64,000 nucleotides of DNA. It comes from Tamarix chinensis. Its lineage: Eukaryota > Streptophyta > Magnoliopsida > Caryophyllales > Tamaricaceae. Below are positions 10,571 through 21,560 of this stretch, piece after piece. Position 1 is the first letter of the stretch, and each line of letters opens with the position of its first letter. The stretch spans positions 56,918,638 to 56,982,637 of the forward strand of contig CM060177.1 in assembly GCA_030549775.1 (NCBI GenBank), written 5' to 3'. Under the pieces are notes generated by a model. The model made no database searches and was not told the origin of the DNA. It worked only from the letters and a program-made list of their open reading frames with translations. The translations under genes and the position numbers were made by a program.

Positions 10571-13212
10571 AAATTAATCGAGACCCTTCATCATCCTCCG
10601 ATCTATTAAATTTTTTATTAAATAATGTAAAATAATTAAGATTAAATGCAAACTCTAATTTATAAACAGGGAAATAGATTAACTAACTATAAATATAAGT
10701 AGTGGTATAGATATGAAAGAAAAAGAAGAGAAATAACATTTCTACTTTAATGAAACTTATATCCTTTTTGTTAAACAATTTCATCTTTCTTCTGAAACAT
10801 ATAAATAATAATATTATGAATTAACACCATTTTTAGTTTTCATGTGACTAATGGTGGTATATACACATGTCGAACTTAATGGATGATGTCCTAGGTATAA
10901 ATTTACATGTTCTAAACTTACCGTGGTATTTATACTCTTGTGATTGATATTATATGCTCAAAATTATTTAAAAATATTATTTAGGGTTGTTGTTGGTTGT
11001 TGAACTATGATAGTCAATTTATCTAATAAACATTGCTAATATTATAAAATCTAGTTCTCATATTTAAAACAGTGTTAAAATCAACTAACTATATATTTGC
11101 TATTGTTTAAATAGGTAAGTCTAATTGATATTTAAAGTATGTGGACTTAAAGTGTTTGTCTCTTTGGTATGTTAAGTGTTTGAGTAAAAAGTGATTTACT
11201 TACCATGGTAATAAAATAACTAAGCCTACCCTTACTTGAAAATGATGCTAAATATCTATAATACTACTATGGGAAATGGTGAAAGTTTGAATATAAACAG
11301 ACTGATTTAAAACTGACTATTGATAATTGTAGTTAAACACTAGTTGTTGTGTCTTCTCTTGATAATTTTCCTCCAATTGTGGTTGTAGATGTTAATTTCT
11401 TCATCTTTAGCTCATGTATGCTAAATTCTCCCTATCTGGTCAAGCACAAATCATGTTAGATAAATATTAAATTGAATAAAGAGTGCCATGATATTAATAT
11501 AATTTTATTGTTAGTATATTTTGAACTAATAGAAGCCGAATGTCATATGGATGTATTGTGGATTATGTTCTACAACATATTTTTGCACCTCATATGCTAA
11601 CTATCATCTATATGGTCCTTATCTCTTTATAACAACTGTAAAATTTTGAATTGAAATTGAAGAGGAAATTTTACAAACTGAGCTTTACAATTAAAATTTT
11701 GGAAAATAGCATATATAAAGTTTGAGTAGCCATAAACTTATCTTGTTAATTTTTTTATTATCTTTTACATGTTAATAACCAATTATCCTAAGTTATTGAT
11801 CGAAAAGATTCCCATCGTCTATCAAACATAACTATAAGGATTGGGTAATGATGAAAAACAGTACGTTGCAACAAAATTTAAGCATTTTACACTTGTGCTT
11901 CTTCTGTACTATTAAGATCTTCTATGACCTTAATTTTCACAAAGAGCCAATGGTAGATGATGTAAAGCTTGTTACATATATTTTGAGCCTCGTACAATAT
12001 CATAATCAATACTTGATTATGAGCCAAGTAAATGTGACTGATTATTAATTTTCTTATGGTCTATTTGATAGTGATGTAGGGGATCTTTTTATAAGGACTT
12101 AGAAATAATAATGAGGCAATGATGATATTTAGGGCAAAACATTTATAATGGATGATGTATAACTAATTATTAACATAATATGAACTAATCATTTTTGAAT
12201 CCTAAAAACAGTAAGTGTTGGCGCATATTCTAGAAGGGAATAATTAGTTATATATCCCTATTTATAAATTAATTATCATGAGCCTCCGCAATATTAAATA
12301 TTTTTTTAAAGGTGTTTTATTGGTTGTTATTTTCACCTGGTCGAAGTTGTCACCTTTTCTTTTGTTGATTGTTATTTAAATATGAGAAATGTTGGTCTAT
12401 GATCAATGGTTATTAAATAATTTGCATCGTGTGTGACTACTAATATTACTAAATTCACAGGAAATATAATGGCTTTTTGGTTCTATTATATGTTTGCTTT
12501 GTGATAATATTTGTTAAAGAGTAGCACTTAGTGAGGGTGATAAAATGGTTAAAATTGATGTAAAGTATTAACTTTTAAATGAAAAATAAGTAGTAGTAAT
12601 AGTACCGACATTTAATTGATAATATCCATTACATAGGAATAGAGAGGTTCAAAATTTCCTATGTTATACTATAGGTAAAGTAAACTATTAGCCAAAAGAT
12701 TGGACAATCAATCCCATATTTTTTCTTAACAGGTTAAAAATGGAAAACCACTACCTACTTAATACAAATCTAGTAGAAGAGTACACTTATAAATAAAATT
12801 CTAATCACTTCCACATCAAACCCGTTCCTTCTTCATATTCACTCTAGGCTTTCTCTTCTGGGTCACTGATGAGGAAAGATCGCCATTAGGCCTTCTCCTT
12901 GTTAGCTCTGACAATGTATTTTCTGAACCATTTATTTCAAAGTTAGCTAGATTTGTCACCTCATCTATTTATGATTCAACCTTCATGGATTTAAATAAAA
13001 GATGTGATATCAGCTAACAAATTAATCATTAGAGTTGTTTCAAAATTGTATGAACATACTTTTGATATGCATTGTTTTTAATCATACTTGCTCATCTGTT
13101 GTTTGATTAAGTTTGGAAAGTAAATTTGAGTCTAGATATCGTGAAAATAATATGTTAATTAGAATATGTAATAAAATATCAAGCCTACTATTACAAATAA
13201 TGACTGTAACAC
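10571..13212. other. No gene recognised
   Basis: AT-rich sequence with only short unrelated frames, the longest being 66 codons at 11848-12048 (+) with no recognisable motif. I see no repeat shared with the rest of the window. A slightly richer stretch near 12,820-12,910 resembles a transcript leader but leads to no coding sequence. Confidence 0.4.
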
Positions 13213-13952
13213 CTATGTTTTTCCATATTTATGGTTAATTGGAAAAGTATAGCAAACTTGGTTGTTAGAGTAATAGGGACCTTTATACTTATACACCAAC
13301 CCTTCATCGATAGTTAATTTAATGACTGAGTAGGCTTGCATTTGAGGATCCCTCACTTGGACTAAGAAAAGGGCTTCTAGGTTGACTATTTTTTCCAATT
13401 CAGTAGGAAGTCCCAAATCATCTACTTTTGCTTGCATTTTAAACTTGGAGTTCATATGATACAATAGTATTAACTATTGCTTAATATTAATATATGAAAT
13501 AGTACCTCATTTTCCTCCTTTAATTGTAGTGTTGTTTTTCCTATAACTTGTGTACACTTCCTATCCCAAAGAAGTAGTGTAATGTTTCCTCTTCCATCAA
13601 CAACTCTAATCTACAATTTGTACCTTAGATTTCCTTTAGTATCATATGTGTTGTACTTCTCACAAAGAAATCTTTATCCCAGAGGTTTGAGTTTCTTCAC
13701 GCATGTTTTACATGCCACATAGAATCACTCCTCGACAGTTTCTATCCTTACAACTCTAACATTGATCCAGAATTTTCCTACCTGTAAAATGTTGGGTTAT
13801 ATATTGTAGATAAAACAAAATTATATATAATTTGGTAAAAATTATACCTCGTTTTCTTATAGTTCTTCAACTGTTTTGCATATTACTTTCCCTAAGGATA
13901 GCTCTTTTGTTATGGTTTGTGAACTTCAAAGTTTTTCTTTAGAAATAGTAAT
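13213..13952 (-). pseudogene. RPA70-like OB-fold gene, 3' part (split gene)
   Basis: RPA70 binds single-stranded DNA; RPA-like genes are also carried by plant Helitrons. Minus-strand reading shows KELSLGKVICKTVEEL (about 13,905-13,850), a likely 66-bp intron (13,782-13,847, GT donor, AG acceptor), then FWINVRVVRIETVEE, FYVACKTCVKKLKPLG, FLCEKYNTYDTKGNLRYKL, RVVDGRGNITLLLWDRKC. After another probable intron comes VDDLGLPTELEKIVNLEALF and an AYSVIKLTIDEGL block. This is the C-terminal RPA1 OB fold with its zinc ribbon. One zinc cysteine is replaced (CEKY instead of CxxC), and stops occur within exons. The 5' part lies at 23,110-24,290, beyond a 9.2-kb LTR insertion. A decayed host RPA1 paralogue is the alternative. 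Confidence 0.82.
13948..13952. repeat. Target-site duplication GTAAT, left
   Basis: GTAAT here and at 23,110-23,114 brackets the 9.2-kb LTR block inserted in the RPA-like gene. Removing the insert and one copy rejoins the RPA-like reading frame across the junction. Confidence 0.8.
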
Positions 13953-14544
13953 TATAATATTCCCAAATTTTAGAACTTAAAAATTTCATTTTAAATAGTT
14001 AATAGTGGAAGCTAAAACACAAAATGTAGGGGTGTCATGTCGCATCCAATATAGAAGAGACACTCCCTATACCTAGTTTATGTTGAGTGCAAGGAAAAAG
14101 TAACCTAATACCTAAGAATCAGGTGTGGAAGCACTTGATTCCACTGTGATACAGGATATGAAATAGAGAGAAGAGAATAAATAGTAAAAATAGAGGACTA
14201 ATAGTCCAAAGAGAGATAGAGACATCCGGATAACCATACCCTTTATCAAATCATTTCGCACTCACCCAAGGCAAGCACATCAAGTTAATAATCATACATC
14301 ACCTACAAAACAGGGTAGATCTATTTGTGGGAATGAGTATAACCTATAAAACAGGTGGTCAGTATGCTACATACTGAGCAAGGGAACAATACTATTGAAA
14401 CATTGATACAAATAGCATATGATTTCACATTAGATAATAAGTGAAATAACCAAATAAATGAAATTTCTCATAAGATAGGAAATGGTCCAGATTCCTTTAT
14501 TAAGTATAATTCATTTTCATTCTTTTACATACGTTGAGTGTAGG

Positions 14545-15000
14545 AACCTCACTATTCTTAAACTAGTGGAACGGTCTAAAACTCTTCTCGGGGAAAACAC
14601 ACCCGAGCCACTATTCTTTCAGGTAAAACAGAGATTAAAAACATCTTCTTAGGGCAAAACACTCTTGAGCTACCATTCTCCCCCGTGAAAAGGAAATACA
14701 TACATACATACATATATATATATAGCGAGAGAGAGAGAGAGAGAGAGAGATCATATTATTCCTAACTCATGTATTCTTCCACTTTAAATCATTAGTATCT
14801 TTTCCATGGGTTATAATGATACATTTTCATTTCATGATGAGTAGGGGACCACTATTCTTAATCTGGTGGAATAGACCAAAGCACCTTCTTAGGATAAAAA
14901 TGCTCCCAAGCTACTATTCTTTCCGGTGGAATAGAGATTAAAAACATCTTCTCAGGATAAAACACACCTGAGCCACTATTCTCCCTGATGGAATGAGAAT
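14545..15000 (-). repeat. Hairpin minirepeat array in family-1 LTR
   Basis: Two alternating short inverted repeats recur. One is a CCACTATTCT...GTGG hairpin (for example 14,849-14,869). The other is a CTCGGG/CCCGAG or CTCAGG/CCTGAG hairpin (14,587-14,607 and 14,951-14,972). The same pattern occurs in the other family-1 LTRs. Confidence 0.75.
14727..14750. repeat. (GA)n microsatellite
   Basis: About twelve GA dinucleotides following a short TACA/TATA run, within the family-1 LTR. Confidence 0.95.
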
Positions 15001-15689
15001 ACACACACACACATATAGAAAAATAGATCATCTTGGCCCTACTCATGCACTCTTTTACTTTAAATGATTAGTATGTTATTCAAGGTTGATTCACAAGCAT
15101 ATAACACATTAAAATAGATATACATAGATAGGTCCAAGTTCTTAAGTCCTTTCAAACCCTAATTATACACCCTTTAGTATTCATTCGCCCATATTGATTA
15201 ATCTACATAACTTATAATATATCATCTCCAAATTCCATTATTATTATCATATCCAAAATGCATGATCTAATTCCCACAAGTATACTTTAATAATCTTATC
15301 CTGATATGTTAATCACAGAAATATCTTAAACCCAAATTCCACAGATTTATCATAACACATCCCATGAAATTTACATGATTACCAATTCCGATAGATAACC
15401 TCTAAATCTTAAAAAAGGAATAATGGTATTATCATTACAAGATAGTTTGCCCCAAATTATCCATTAAATTATTTAAGGACCTCAAATAACAATAATAATT
15501 CCAAGAATTTTCTATTATTATAATAATCCTCCTAACACATAAAATACTAAAATTTATTTATTATTCCATAATGACCAAATTACCCTTAACATAAATAAAA
15601 ACTTTAGTTTATAAAATCTTATATATTCCACACATTATTTTCCAAGTCTATAATTAATTATCATACCTCATGAGAATTCTTGAGTCCAT

Positions 15690-15895
15690 TTATCAAAACT
15701 CATATAACCCATATTTCAACTCATAAGATATATATTTCCACATATATGATATTATCTCAACCAAATAATAATGGTACCTCTTACCCATTCTTACTTTCTT
15801 TCAATAACATGACATCCATATGCCCATATTTCATACCATAAGATATATTTCCACAAATATGACATTATCCTAACAAAATGATAATGGTACCTCTT
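15690..15895. repeat. Tandem units of about 110-120 bp, left part
   Basis: Units share CATATTTCA..CATAAGATATAT, TTCCACA.ATATGA.ATTAT, AATAATGGTACCTCTTACCC and ATTCTTACTTTCTTTCAATA. The array resumes at 21,287, showing that the 5.4-kb block between was inserted into it. Confidence 0.75.
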
Positions 15896-16609
15896 TGTAA
15901 CACCCCCAAAATTCACTATTGAAAAATTTTGTTTTATTAAAAGATACAACGAAAGCAAAGAAAACAAACTATAAATTTCAGGGATAGTACTGCCGTGATC
16001 AGTAAGCCTGACCCCTAGCCGGTCTCTCACTAACCACAAGGCTAAAGAAAAATCATCGAAAATCATGAGTCGAACTTAACACAAGATCTTATAGAAGAAA
16101 TACATTTTTCAAAATACATAAATCAGAGTATGTGTAAGGGAGTTTACAATCCAAGAGTGTATAATTAAAGTCCCCAAAGGGGTAAAAGGTACAGTACGAT
16201 AAAATAAAATTGAAATTAACCGATACAAGGTAAAAGAATAGTAAAAGGAAATCCAGCCAAGTCACTTTCATTCCCTAGGCCAAGTCCAAGCTTAACTCTC
16301 ATCCTTGCCCGATGTCTCAAAAGTATCATAGGCATTAAAGATAACATCTTCTACCTGCACAAACTTAGGTGGGCCCTCTGCTCGTGGGAATGAGTAATAC
16401 TCATGAAACGGATGGTCACTACGCTAAGTACTAAGTAAAGTAACCATGCAACTAAGGCCAAACATAGAAGGCATATAACACAACATGATCATACATGCAA
16501 CATGCAACAACATAGATAATAGAGGCCGAGCTAAAGTCTAGATAAACTTATTCTTTAGATCTCTGATCAATTTACTCATTTTACATCATGCTTCTTATCA
16601 ATCCATGCC

Positions 16610-16960
16610 AGTACAGGAACCCCACTATTATAGCCGATGGATTGGTAACAAGGGAGAATGCTCCTAACCACTATTATTGCCAGTGGATTGGTCTCCAAGG
16701 CATAGTGCTCCTGGCCACTATTATGTCGGTGGATTGGTCTGACCCTGACTCGTGGTGTTTCATTGTAAGTACTTAGTGTCTTTTCCATGTCTTGCCATAA
16801 ATTAGAGTTTAGTTTATTAAGCCCAGGATCCCCCACTATTATAGTTGGTGGATCAGAAACGTACAGGGCAGAATGCTCCTGATCACTATTATATGCCGGT
16901 GGATTGGTCTCTAAGGCACCTTGGCACCTAACCACTATTATGTTGGTGGATCAATTCGTG
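16610..16960 (-). repeat. Hairpin minirepeats, CCACTATTAT...GGTGGATTGG type
   Basis: Six units of about 50-60 bp contain CCACTATTAT, a short loop, and GTGG or GATGG followed by ATTGGTCT (for example 16,671-16,695, 16,718-16,740). Short inverted repeats sit in each unit. This is the same architecture as at 14,545-15,000 but with a diverged consensus. Confidence 0.75.
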
Positions 16961-18450
16961 CCTAGCTCAATAGTATTCCGCTGTAAATGATTAGTGTTTT
17001 ATTGTGTCTTATTCAGCAAGCTTTCACCCTAGACATGCATGTGGCAAATCATTTACTCTTATTCTCCTAAAAGGGCTCGTCCCATACCTTGAGACTTCTG
17101 CACCTCCTCACACACCCTGATATCCTCTCATTCTTCCACTTACTTACACTGGAAGCCCAACTCCTAAGTGTGTGGGCCAAGGCCCATTACCTTATGCCGT
17201 CCAAGTCCACTCACTATCTTCCCCTAGGGTTTTCCCTTGAAACCCTAATTGGACCTATATGGCCCATCCTTCCTCTACCTCATCCAACCAAAGTCCCTTT
17301 ATCACCCAACACATCATCTCACTTAGATTTGACCCCCATCATTTCACTTTACTCTCCAAATATACATGTGACCATGAAACCTTAGTTGGCCACTCCAAAC
17401 CCTAGCACATTTCTTTGCCATATATCACCTCTCCATTCTTCACCTGCCATCCTTTATTTCCTATGACACCTATACTCACCCTACACATGATGTTCTTCCA
17501 CTCTTATCCCATATTCCACTCACCTTTAATTATTTTTACCTTCACGACCACCTCTAATTAGGGTTTTTCTCCTAAACCCTAGCCAGGTTTTCGATGCACC
17601 ATTATACTAACCTACGTACTATTTTTCACCCAAAGTCTCCAATCACCTCAACAACTCTTCCCTTTCCTTACTTACACCCCAAGACAACTTTTTTCATGTA
17701 AAAATCATTTCCATGCAAACTCTTTCCATCCTATACAAACCCTAGAAATTCCCATGCAAACTCTTTCCATCCCATGCAAGGTTCACCCCACTCTTTTATT
17801 TTGTTCATAATTCGCTTTTATGTGCACCCTCATGGATCATGAGATAATTAGGTCAATCCCATATCCCTTTTGTCAACTCATTTCCTCCTTTTCCCTTTTC
17901 ACCCCATATCATATTATTAAACACCCTACATGCATGCCCTAAAGGGTCACACTATATAACATCATAAGTACAACATATATATTAGCATACATATTCCATA
18001 AGGGAGTCACATATACATACCTCGACTCCAAGCTGCACTACAAAAAACAGTCATAATAATAATAAAGTACACAACATAACATAACAAATGGAATATAAGG
18101 TACATAGCACACATATAGAGGGTCTTAGCTACATCCTTACCTAACACGACACTAGTCTTAAAGCACGCTCCTACACCTCCTTAGGGTTTTGACTGGATTC
18201 ACCTGTAAGAGGGAAATACTATGGGTTAACTTCTCTCTTACAAAAATTACCATTATTTCCTACTTTACCCTATAATAGCCTACTATTAGGGCTAAAATTA
18301 TAATAGTTGTTTTATAAATAAAAGTAGGGTTATTATTCTCAAAGTAGCTAACCATGTTATTACTAGCCAAAATAGGTCTTAGTAGTTGTATTGGTTTATG
18401 TTAAAGTATTTATAGCAATATCTATATTATTAACGATAAAAGCTTAATGG

Positions 18451-18451
18451 T

Positions 18452-18514
<63 letters not shown>

Positions 18515-18805
18515 TGTTGTGGTGATAATACTAATAACAACCCAAATCTTATTAACAATAATAATAATATTAGTAATACTAAGTAGTGATAATAATGATA
18601 ATAATAATAATAATAATGTTAGTAGTGATAGTAATATTAGTGGTATAGGTAATATTAACAATAATGACAAAGTAATAATAATAATAATAATAATAATAAA
18701 ATTGTTAAAAATAATACTAATAATAACAATAGTTTAATGGTAAATAATAATAATAGGGTTAGAATATTTACAACAATAATAAATGTGATAATATGCCAAA
18801 GTTAG

Positions 18806-18844
<39 letters not shown>

Positions 18845-19030
18845 TATTAATGATAATATGCCAAAGTTAGCATTAATAATAATAATAATGATGATGATGA
18901 TATTAATGATAATAAAAATAATGATAATCATAATAATAATAAAAATAAGGTTTCGACCCTTCATAATAATAATATTATTACTACTATGAGGTTATATTTA
19001 ATAATAATAATGATAAGAATAATAATAATG

Positions 19031-19102
<72 letters not shown>

Positions 19103-19130
19103 CAACAACAACAACAACAACAATAATAAT
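18451..19130. repeat. (AAT)n / (AAC)n microsatellite cluster
   Basis: Long runs of AAT at about 18,451-18,515, 18,674-18,700, 18,809-18,842 and 19,033-19,098, followed by (AAC)n to about 19,122. Interruptions such as GTTAGTAGTGATAG lie between. Reading frames across this are poly-Ile or poly-Asn/Leu artefacts, not genes. Confidence 0.95.
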
Positions 19131-19149
19131 AAAAAAGATAACATTTGCA

Positions 19150-20345
19150 TACATAAGGGGTTAGGGTACCACCTAGGGATAATGGTGGCTAGGTGGCAGT
19201 GACGATAGCAATGGAGGGAGAAGAGGAGGTGGAAAGGTGATTGGTTAAGATAAAAGAGGGGGATTGAGAGGGTGACTGAGGTGGTGATGAATGCCCTAGG
19301 TTGAGAGGGTTGGAATGGGGGTAGTGGTGCAGCTAAAGGGGCGTCACATATGCCGATGGGTGTGGTGGCTGAAGGTGGTGGAGAGGGAGTAAAGGAGAAG
19401 GAGAGGGAGGTAGAGGAAAGGAAGGTAGGGGGAGGTAAAGGAGGTTTTGCTGGTGATTTTGGGGGGTAGAGGGAATGGTGGTTGTTGCGGGAATGACAGC
19501 GGATGACGGCGAAGTGCGGTAGTGGGTGAGAAGAGGTTGATCAAATAGCCAACTTTGCATAGCCAAGGTGGCTCGTGCAGGAAAGAATCGAGGGTGATGA
19601 GTGGTGTAGTTTAGTGAAGGGTGGTGTAGGGAGTGGTTTGGGAGGTGGTTCGACGGCGATGCTTGGCAGTGGTGACGGAGTGGTCATCTGAACAGGTGGC
19701 AACACAAAAAAGGAGGGATTTTCTAGGAAAGGAAAAATATTGAATGGGGGGGGGGAGTTAAGGGGTATTTATAAGCCATTAAAGGGGAAAAACAATAGAG
19801 GGGGAAGAGGGGAACATAATAGCTGAGTGGTAATTCACTGGCCCGCGGCGCATGGCCGATACAGGCCTACAAAATTATAGGTCCTATTTTGGTTGGTTAA
19901 GGAGAAAGGAAGGGGGAGTGGGGAACGCATGAGGAGAGAGAGGACGACTAATTGGGTCGAGGAGGGAGAGGAGTCGACGGGGAAGAGAGGAGAGGTGGTA
20001 GGCCGGCGTGCAGTGTTGTAGGGGTCGCATGCTTGCACGGGGAATGAGTGGGGGAAGAAGAAAGGTTGGGGAAGAATAAGGGTTAGGGAAGAAGGAAGGG
20101 GAAAGAAGTGGACCGGCTAGCCCAGGGGAAAAAGAAAGAAAGAAAAAGGGGAAGAGGACCGGGCGACTGGAAAGGAAAAAAAGGAAAGGAAGGTGGGCCT
20201 TAGGCCGCATGGGGGAGAGAAGAGAGGGAGGAAGGTTTAGGCCACTAGGTAGAAAGGGAAAAAAAGAAAAGGAGAAAGAAGAGGAAGGAAAGAAAAAAAA
20301 AGGAAAAGAAAGGAAAAAGGAAAAAGGAAAAGGGGGAAAAGGAAA
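19150..20345 (-). repeat. Purine-rich tract of a family-1 LTR
   Basis: Nearly 1.2 kb is G/A-biased on the plus strand (pyrimidine-biased in LTR sense), with GGAGG, GAAGG and AAAGGAAAA runs. Equivalent tracts occur in the other family-1 LTRs at about 22,080-22,890, 32,260-32,945, 41,380-42,000 (same strand bias) and 56,450-57,240 (opposite, plus-oriented LTR). Stop-poor frames here encode Pro/Ser/Leu-rich strings of no recognised family. Confidence 0.6.
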
Positions 20346-20651
20346 AATAGATGAGTTGGAGTATTTAGAACATTTTAGTATTTTTGAAAATTTAAAATAA
20401 TAATATTTTAATAAAATAATAATTAAATTTCCTTTTTAGATTAATTTAGGATATTTAGAATGATTTTTCCTTAATTCCATTTTAATTAGCAAAACACTCT
20501 AAATTTTCCTAATTAAATTATTTATTATTTTTCTCTTGATTTACCCTTAATTACTTCCCTTTATTTTAATAAACTAATTTATTTAATTAATTTTTCTAAT
20601 AAATCCTTATTTGGCCATAATTTCTTAAATTAGGGTTTTGGTGTATTTCAT

Positions 20652-20832
20652 CAATACTAGGATGGGTGACCCTCATGGGAAGTTTTAGAAATTTTCTAAA
20701 AATTTCTCAGGAAGTGCACGAGTGAGGATAAAGCGTGCTTAAGGGACTCGTGTTGATCTGTGGGGCTAGCCAATCAATTTGAAAGCTCTTCAATGTAGCT
20801 CCCACGTGGTCGTATTAACTCGAGGTGTTACA
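20652..20832 (+). repeat. Cassandra left LTR, truncated
   Basis: It begins with a 5S-like remnant (TACTAGGATGGGTGACCCTC), continues with AGTTTTAGAAATTTTC, AGCCAATCAATTTGAAAG, and ends AACTCGAGGTGTTACA. It is collinear with the right LTR from about its position 135 onward. GGATGGGTGACC at 20,660-20,671 matches the plant 5S box C exactly. Confidence 0.85.
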
Positions 20833-20834
20833 AA

Positions 20835-20846
20835 TGGTATCAGAGT
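20835..20846 (+). promoter_or_regulatory. Primer-binding site, initiator-Met tRNA
   Basis: TGGTATCAGAGT starts two bases after the LTR end. It matches the plant iMet tRNA complementary sequence TGGTATCAGAGC except for the last base. Confidence 0.85.
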
Positions 20847-20961
20847 GAAATCACGACCGTGGGCTAAACTTAGATGAGTCAGTCAGCTACCTAGCTAGAC
20901 GATTCTTGGGATAAGCTGTATTGAGATAGTTAATGGTTGAGGCATAATGAGGACGTTTCAT

Positions 20962-20980
20962 TCTTTAAGTGGGAAATGAA
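20962..20980 (+). promoter_or_regulatory. Polypurine tract of the Cassandra element
   Basis: TTTAAGTGGGAAATGAA immediately precedes the right LTR start TGTAATACCCC. It is the expected place and composition for plus-strand priming. Confidence 0.65.
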
Positions 20981-21286
20981 TGTAATACCCCAAATTGAGC
21001 GGAGTGTTATAAGGATTGATCTGGCTACTTATATCAACGCAGTATACCATCCTTTTGGTGATTCTGTCTTAATAACTCCACAGTTAAGCATGCTGGCTGT
21101 GGAGCAATTTTAAAGATGGATGACCCTCCCAGAAAGTTTTAGAAATTTTCTAAAAATTTCTTAGGAAGTGCGTGAGTGAGGAAAAAGCATGCTCAAAGGA
21201 ATCGTGTTGATTTGTGAGGTAAGCCAATCAGTTTGAAAGCACTCCAAGGTAGTCCCTGTGTGGTCTTATCGACTCGGGGTGTTACA
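20981..21286 (+). repeat. Cassandra right LTR, 306 bp
   Basis: Starts TGTAATACCCCAAATTGAGC and ends GACTCGGGGTGTTACA, with TG...CA termini. The length is within the known Cassandra LTR range. It contains the 5S-derived segment described separately. Confidence 0.85.
21013..21135 (+). pseudogene. 5S rRNA-derived segment in LTR
   Basis: The segment follows plant 5S rRNA in order: a GGAT..GAT start, a region equivalent to ATACCA, ACTCCACAGTTAAGCATGCT (box A region, about 21,076-21,093; the gene has ACTCCGCAGTTAAGCGTGCT), and GATGGATGACC (box C region, about 21,116; the gene has GATGGGTGACC). Known Cassandra LTRs use this as an internal RNA polymerase III promoter. Several substitutions and loss of the GGGCGAGAGTAG-type middle element make function doubtful. 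It is not a 5S gene. Confidence 0.85.
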
Positions 21287-21560
21287 CTTTTACCCATTCT
21301 TATTTTCTTTCAATAACATAATATCCTTAATCCCATATCTCATAATATAAGTTATATTCCCACAATATGACATTATTACAACAAAATAATAATGGTGCTA
21401 CTTACCCCTTCTTATTTTCTTTCAATAACATAATATCCTTAAGCCCATATTTTATAACATAAGTTGTACTTCCACAAACATTACATTATCACAACAAAAT
21501 CATAACATAATGGTACCTCTCACCTATTCTTACTTTCTTTCAACATAATATTCATATCAT
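21287..21560. repeat. Tandem units of about 110-120 bp, right part
   Basis: Continues the array of 15,690-15,895: TTACCCATTCTTATTTTCTT at about 21,290, CCCTTCTTATTTTCTTTCAA at about 21,405 and CTATTCTTACTTTCTTTCAA at about 21,523, each followed by ATAATATCC or similar and TTCCACAA.AT.ACATTA. The related LTR at 30,938-33,228 lacks this array. Confidence 0.75.

Larger units (their letters stand above)
15896..21286. mobile_element. Chimeric insertion: family-1 LTR joined to a Cassandra TRIM
   Basis: The left end is TGTAACACCCCCAAAATTCAC, the 3' end of a minus-oriented family-1 LTR (compare the reverse of 59,092). The right end is CTCGGGGTGTTACA, the 3' end of a plus-oriented Cassandra-type LTR. 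Flanks are CTCTT (15,891-15,895) and CTTTT (21,287-21,291), a 5-bp TSD with one mismatch. The outer sequence on both sides belongs to the same tandem array, so this span entered as a block or by successive events at the same boundary. About 4.75 kb is LTR-like sequence with microsatellites and a purine-rich tract; the last 635 bp is Cassandra. A family-1 LTR normally ends on the right with GGGGTATTACA, which is missing here. Confidence 0.65.
20652..21286 (+). mobile_element. Cassandra-type TRIM, 5'-truncated
   Basis: Cassandra elements are small non-autonomous LTR retrotransposons whose LTRs carry 5S rRNA-derived sequence. Here a truncated left LTR (20,652-20,832), a PBS (20,835-20,846), about 148 bp of internal sequence, a purine-rich tract and a complete right LTR (20,981-21,286) follow each other. 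There is no coding capacity. The left LTR lacks about its first 135 bp and begins abruptly inside the 5S-like part. The two LTRs are clearly related but differ at many positions, so the insertion is old. Confidence 0.85.

Noticed and set aside
14545..15000. CRISPR-like array of regularly spaced repeats
   Set aside because: Units are degenerate, spacers are themselves related, and the context is a plant LTR. No cas genes are present.
17220..17760. Telomere-like AAACCCT words
   Set aside because: Single scattered words, never in tandem. They are common in plant AT-rich DNA and give no interstitial telomere.
18422..18964. Frames of 76-96 codons rich in isoleucine or asparagine
   Set aside because: They are translations of (AAT)n microsatellite and occur in several frames and on both strands at once.
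20977..21290. A functional 5S rRNA gene
   Set aside because: The 5S-like segment sits between TG...CA ends with PBS and PPT nearby, has many substitutions and lacks the terminator. It is a Cassandra LTR.
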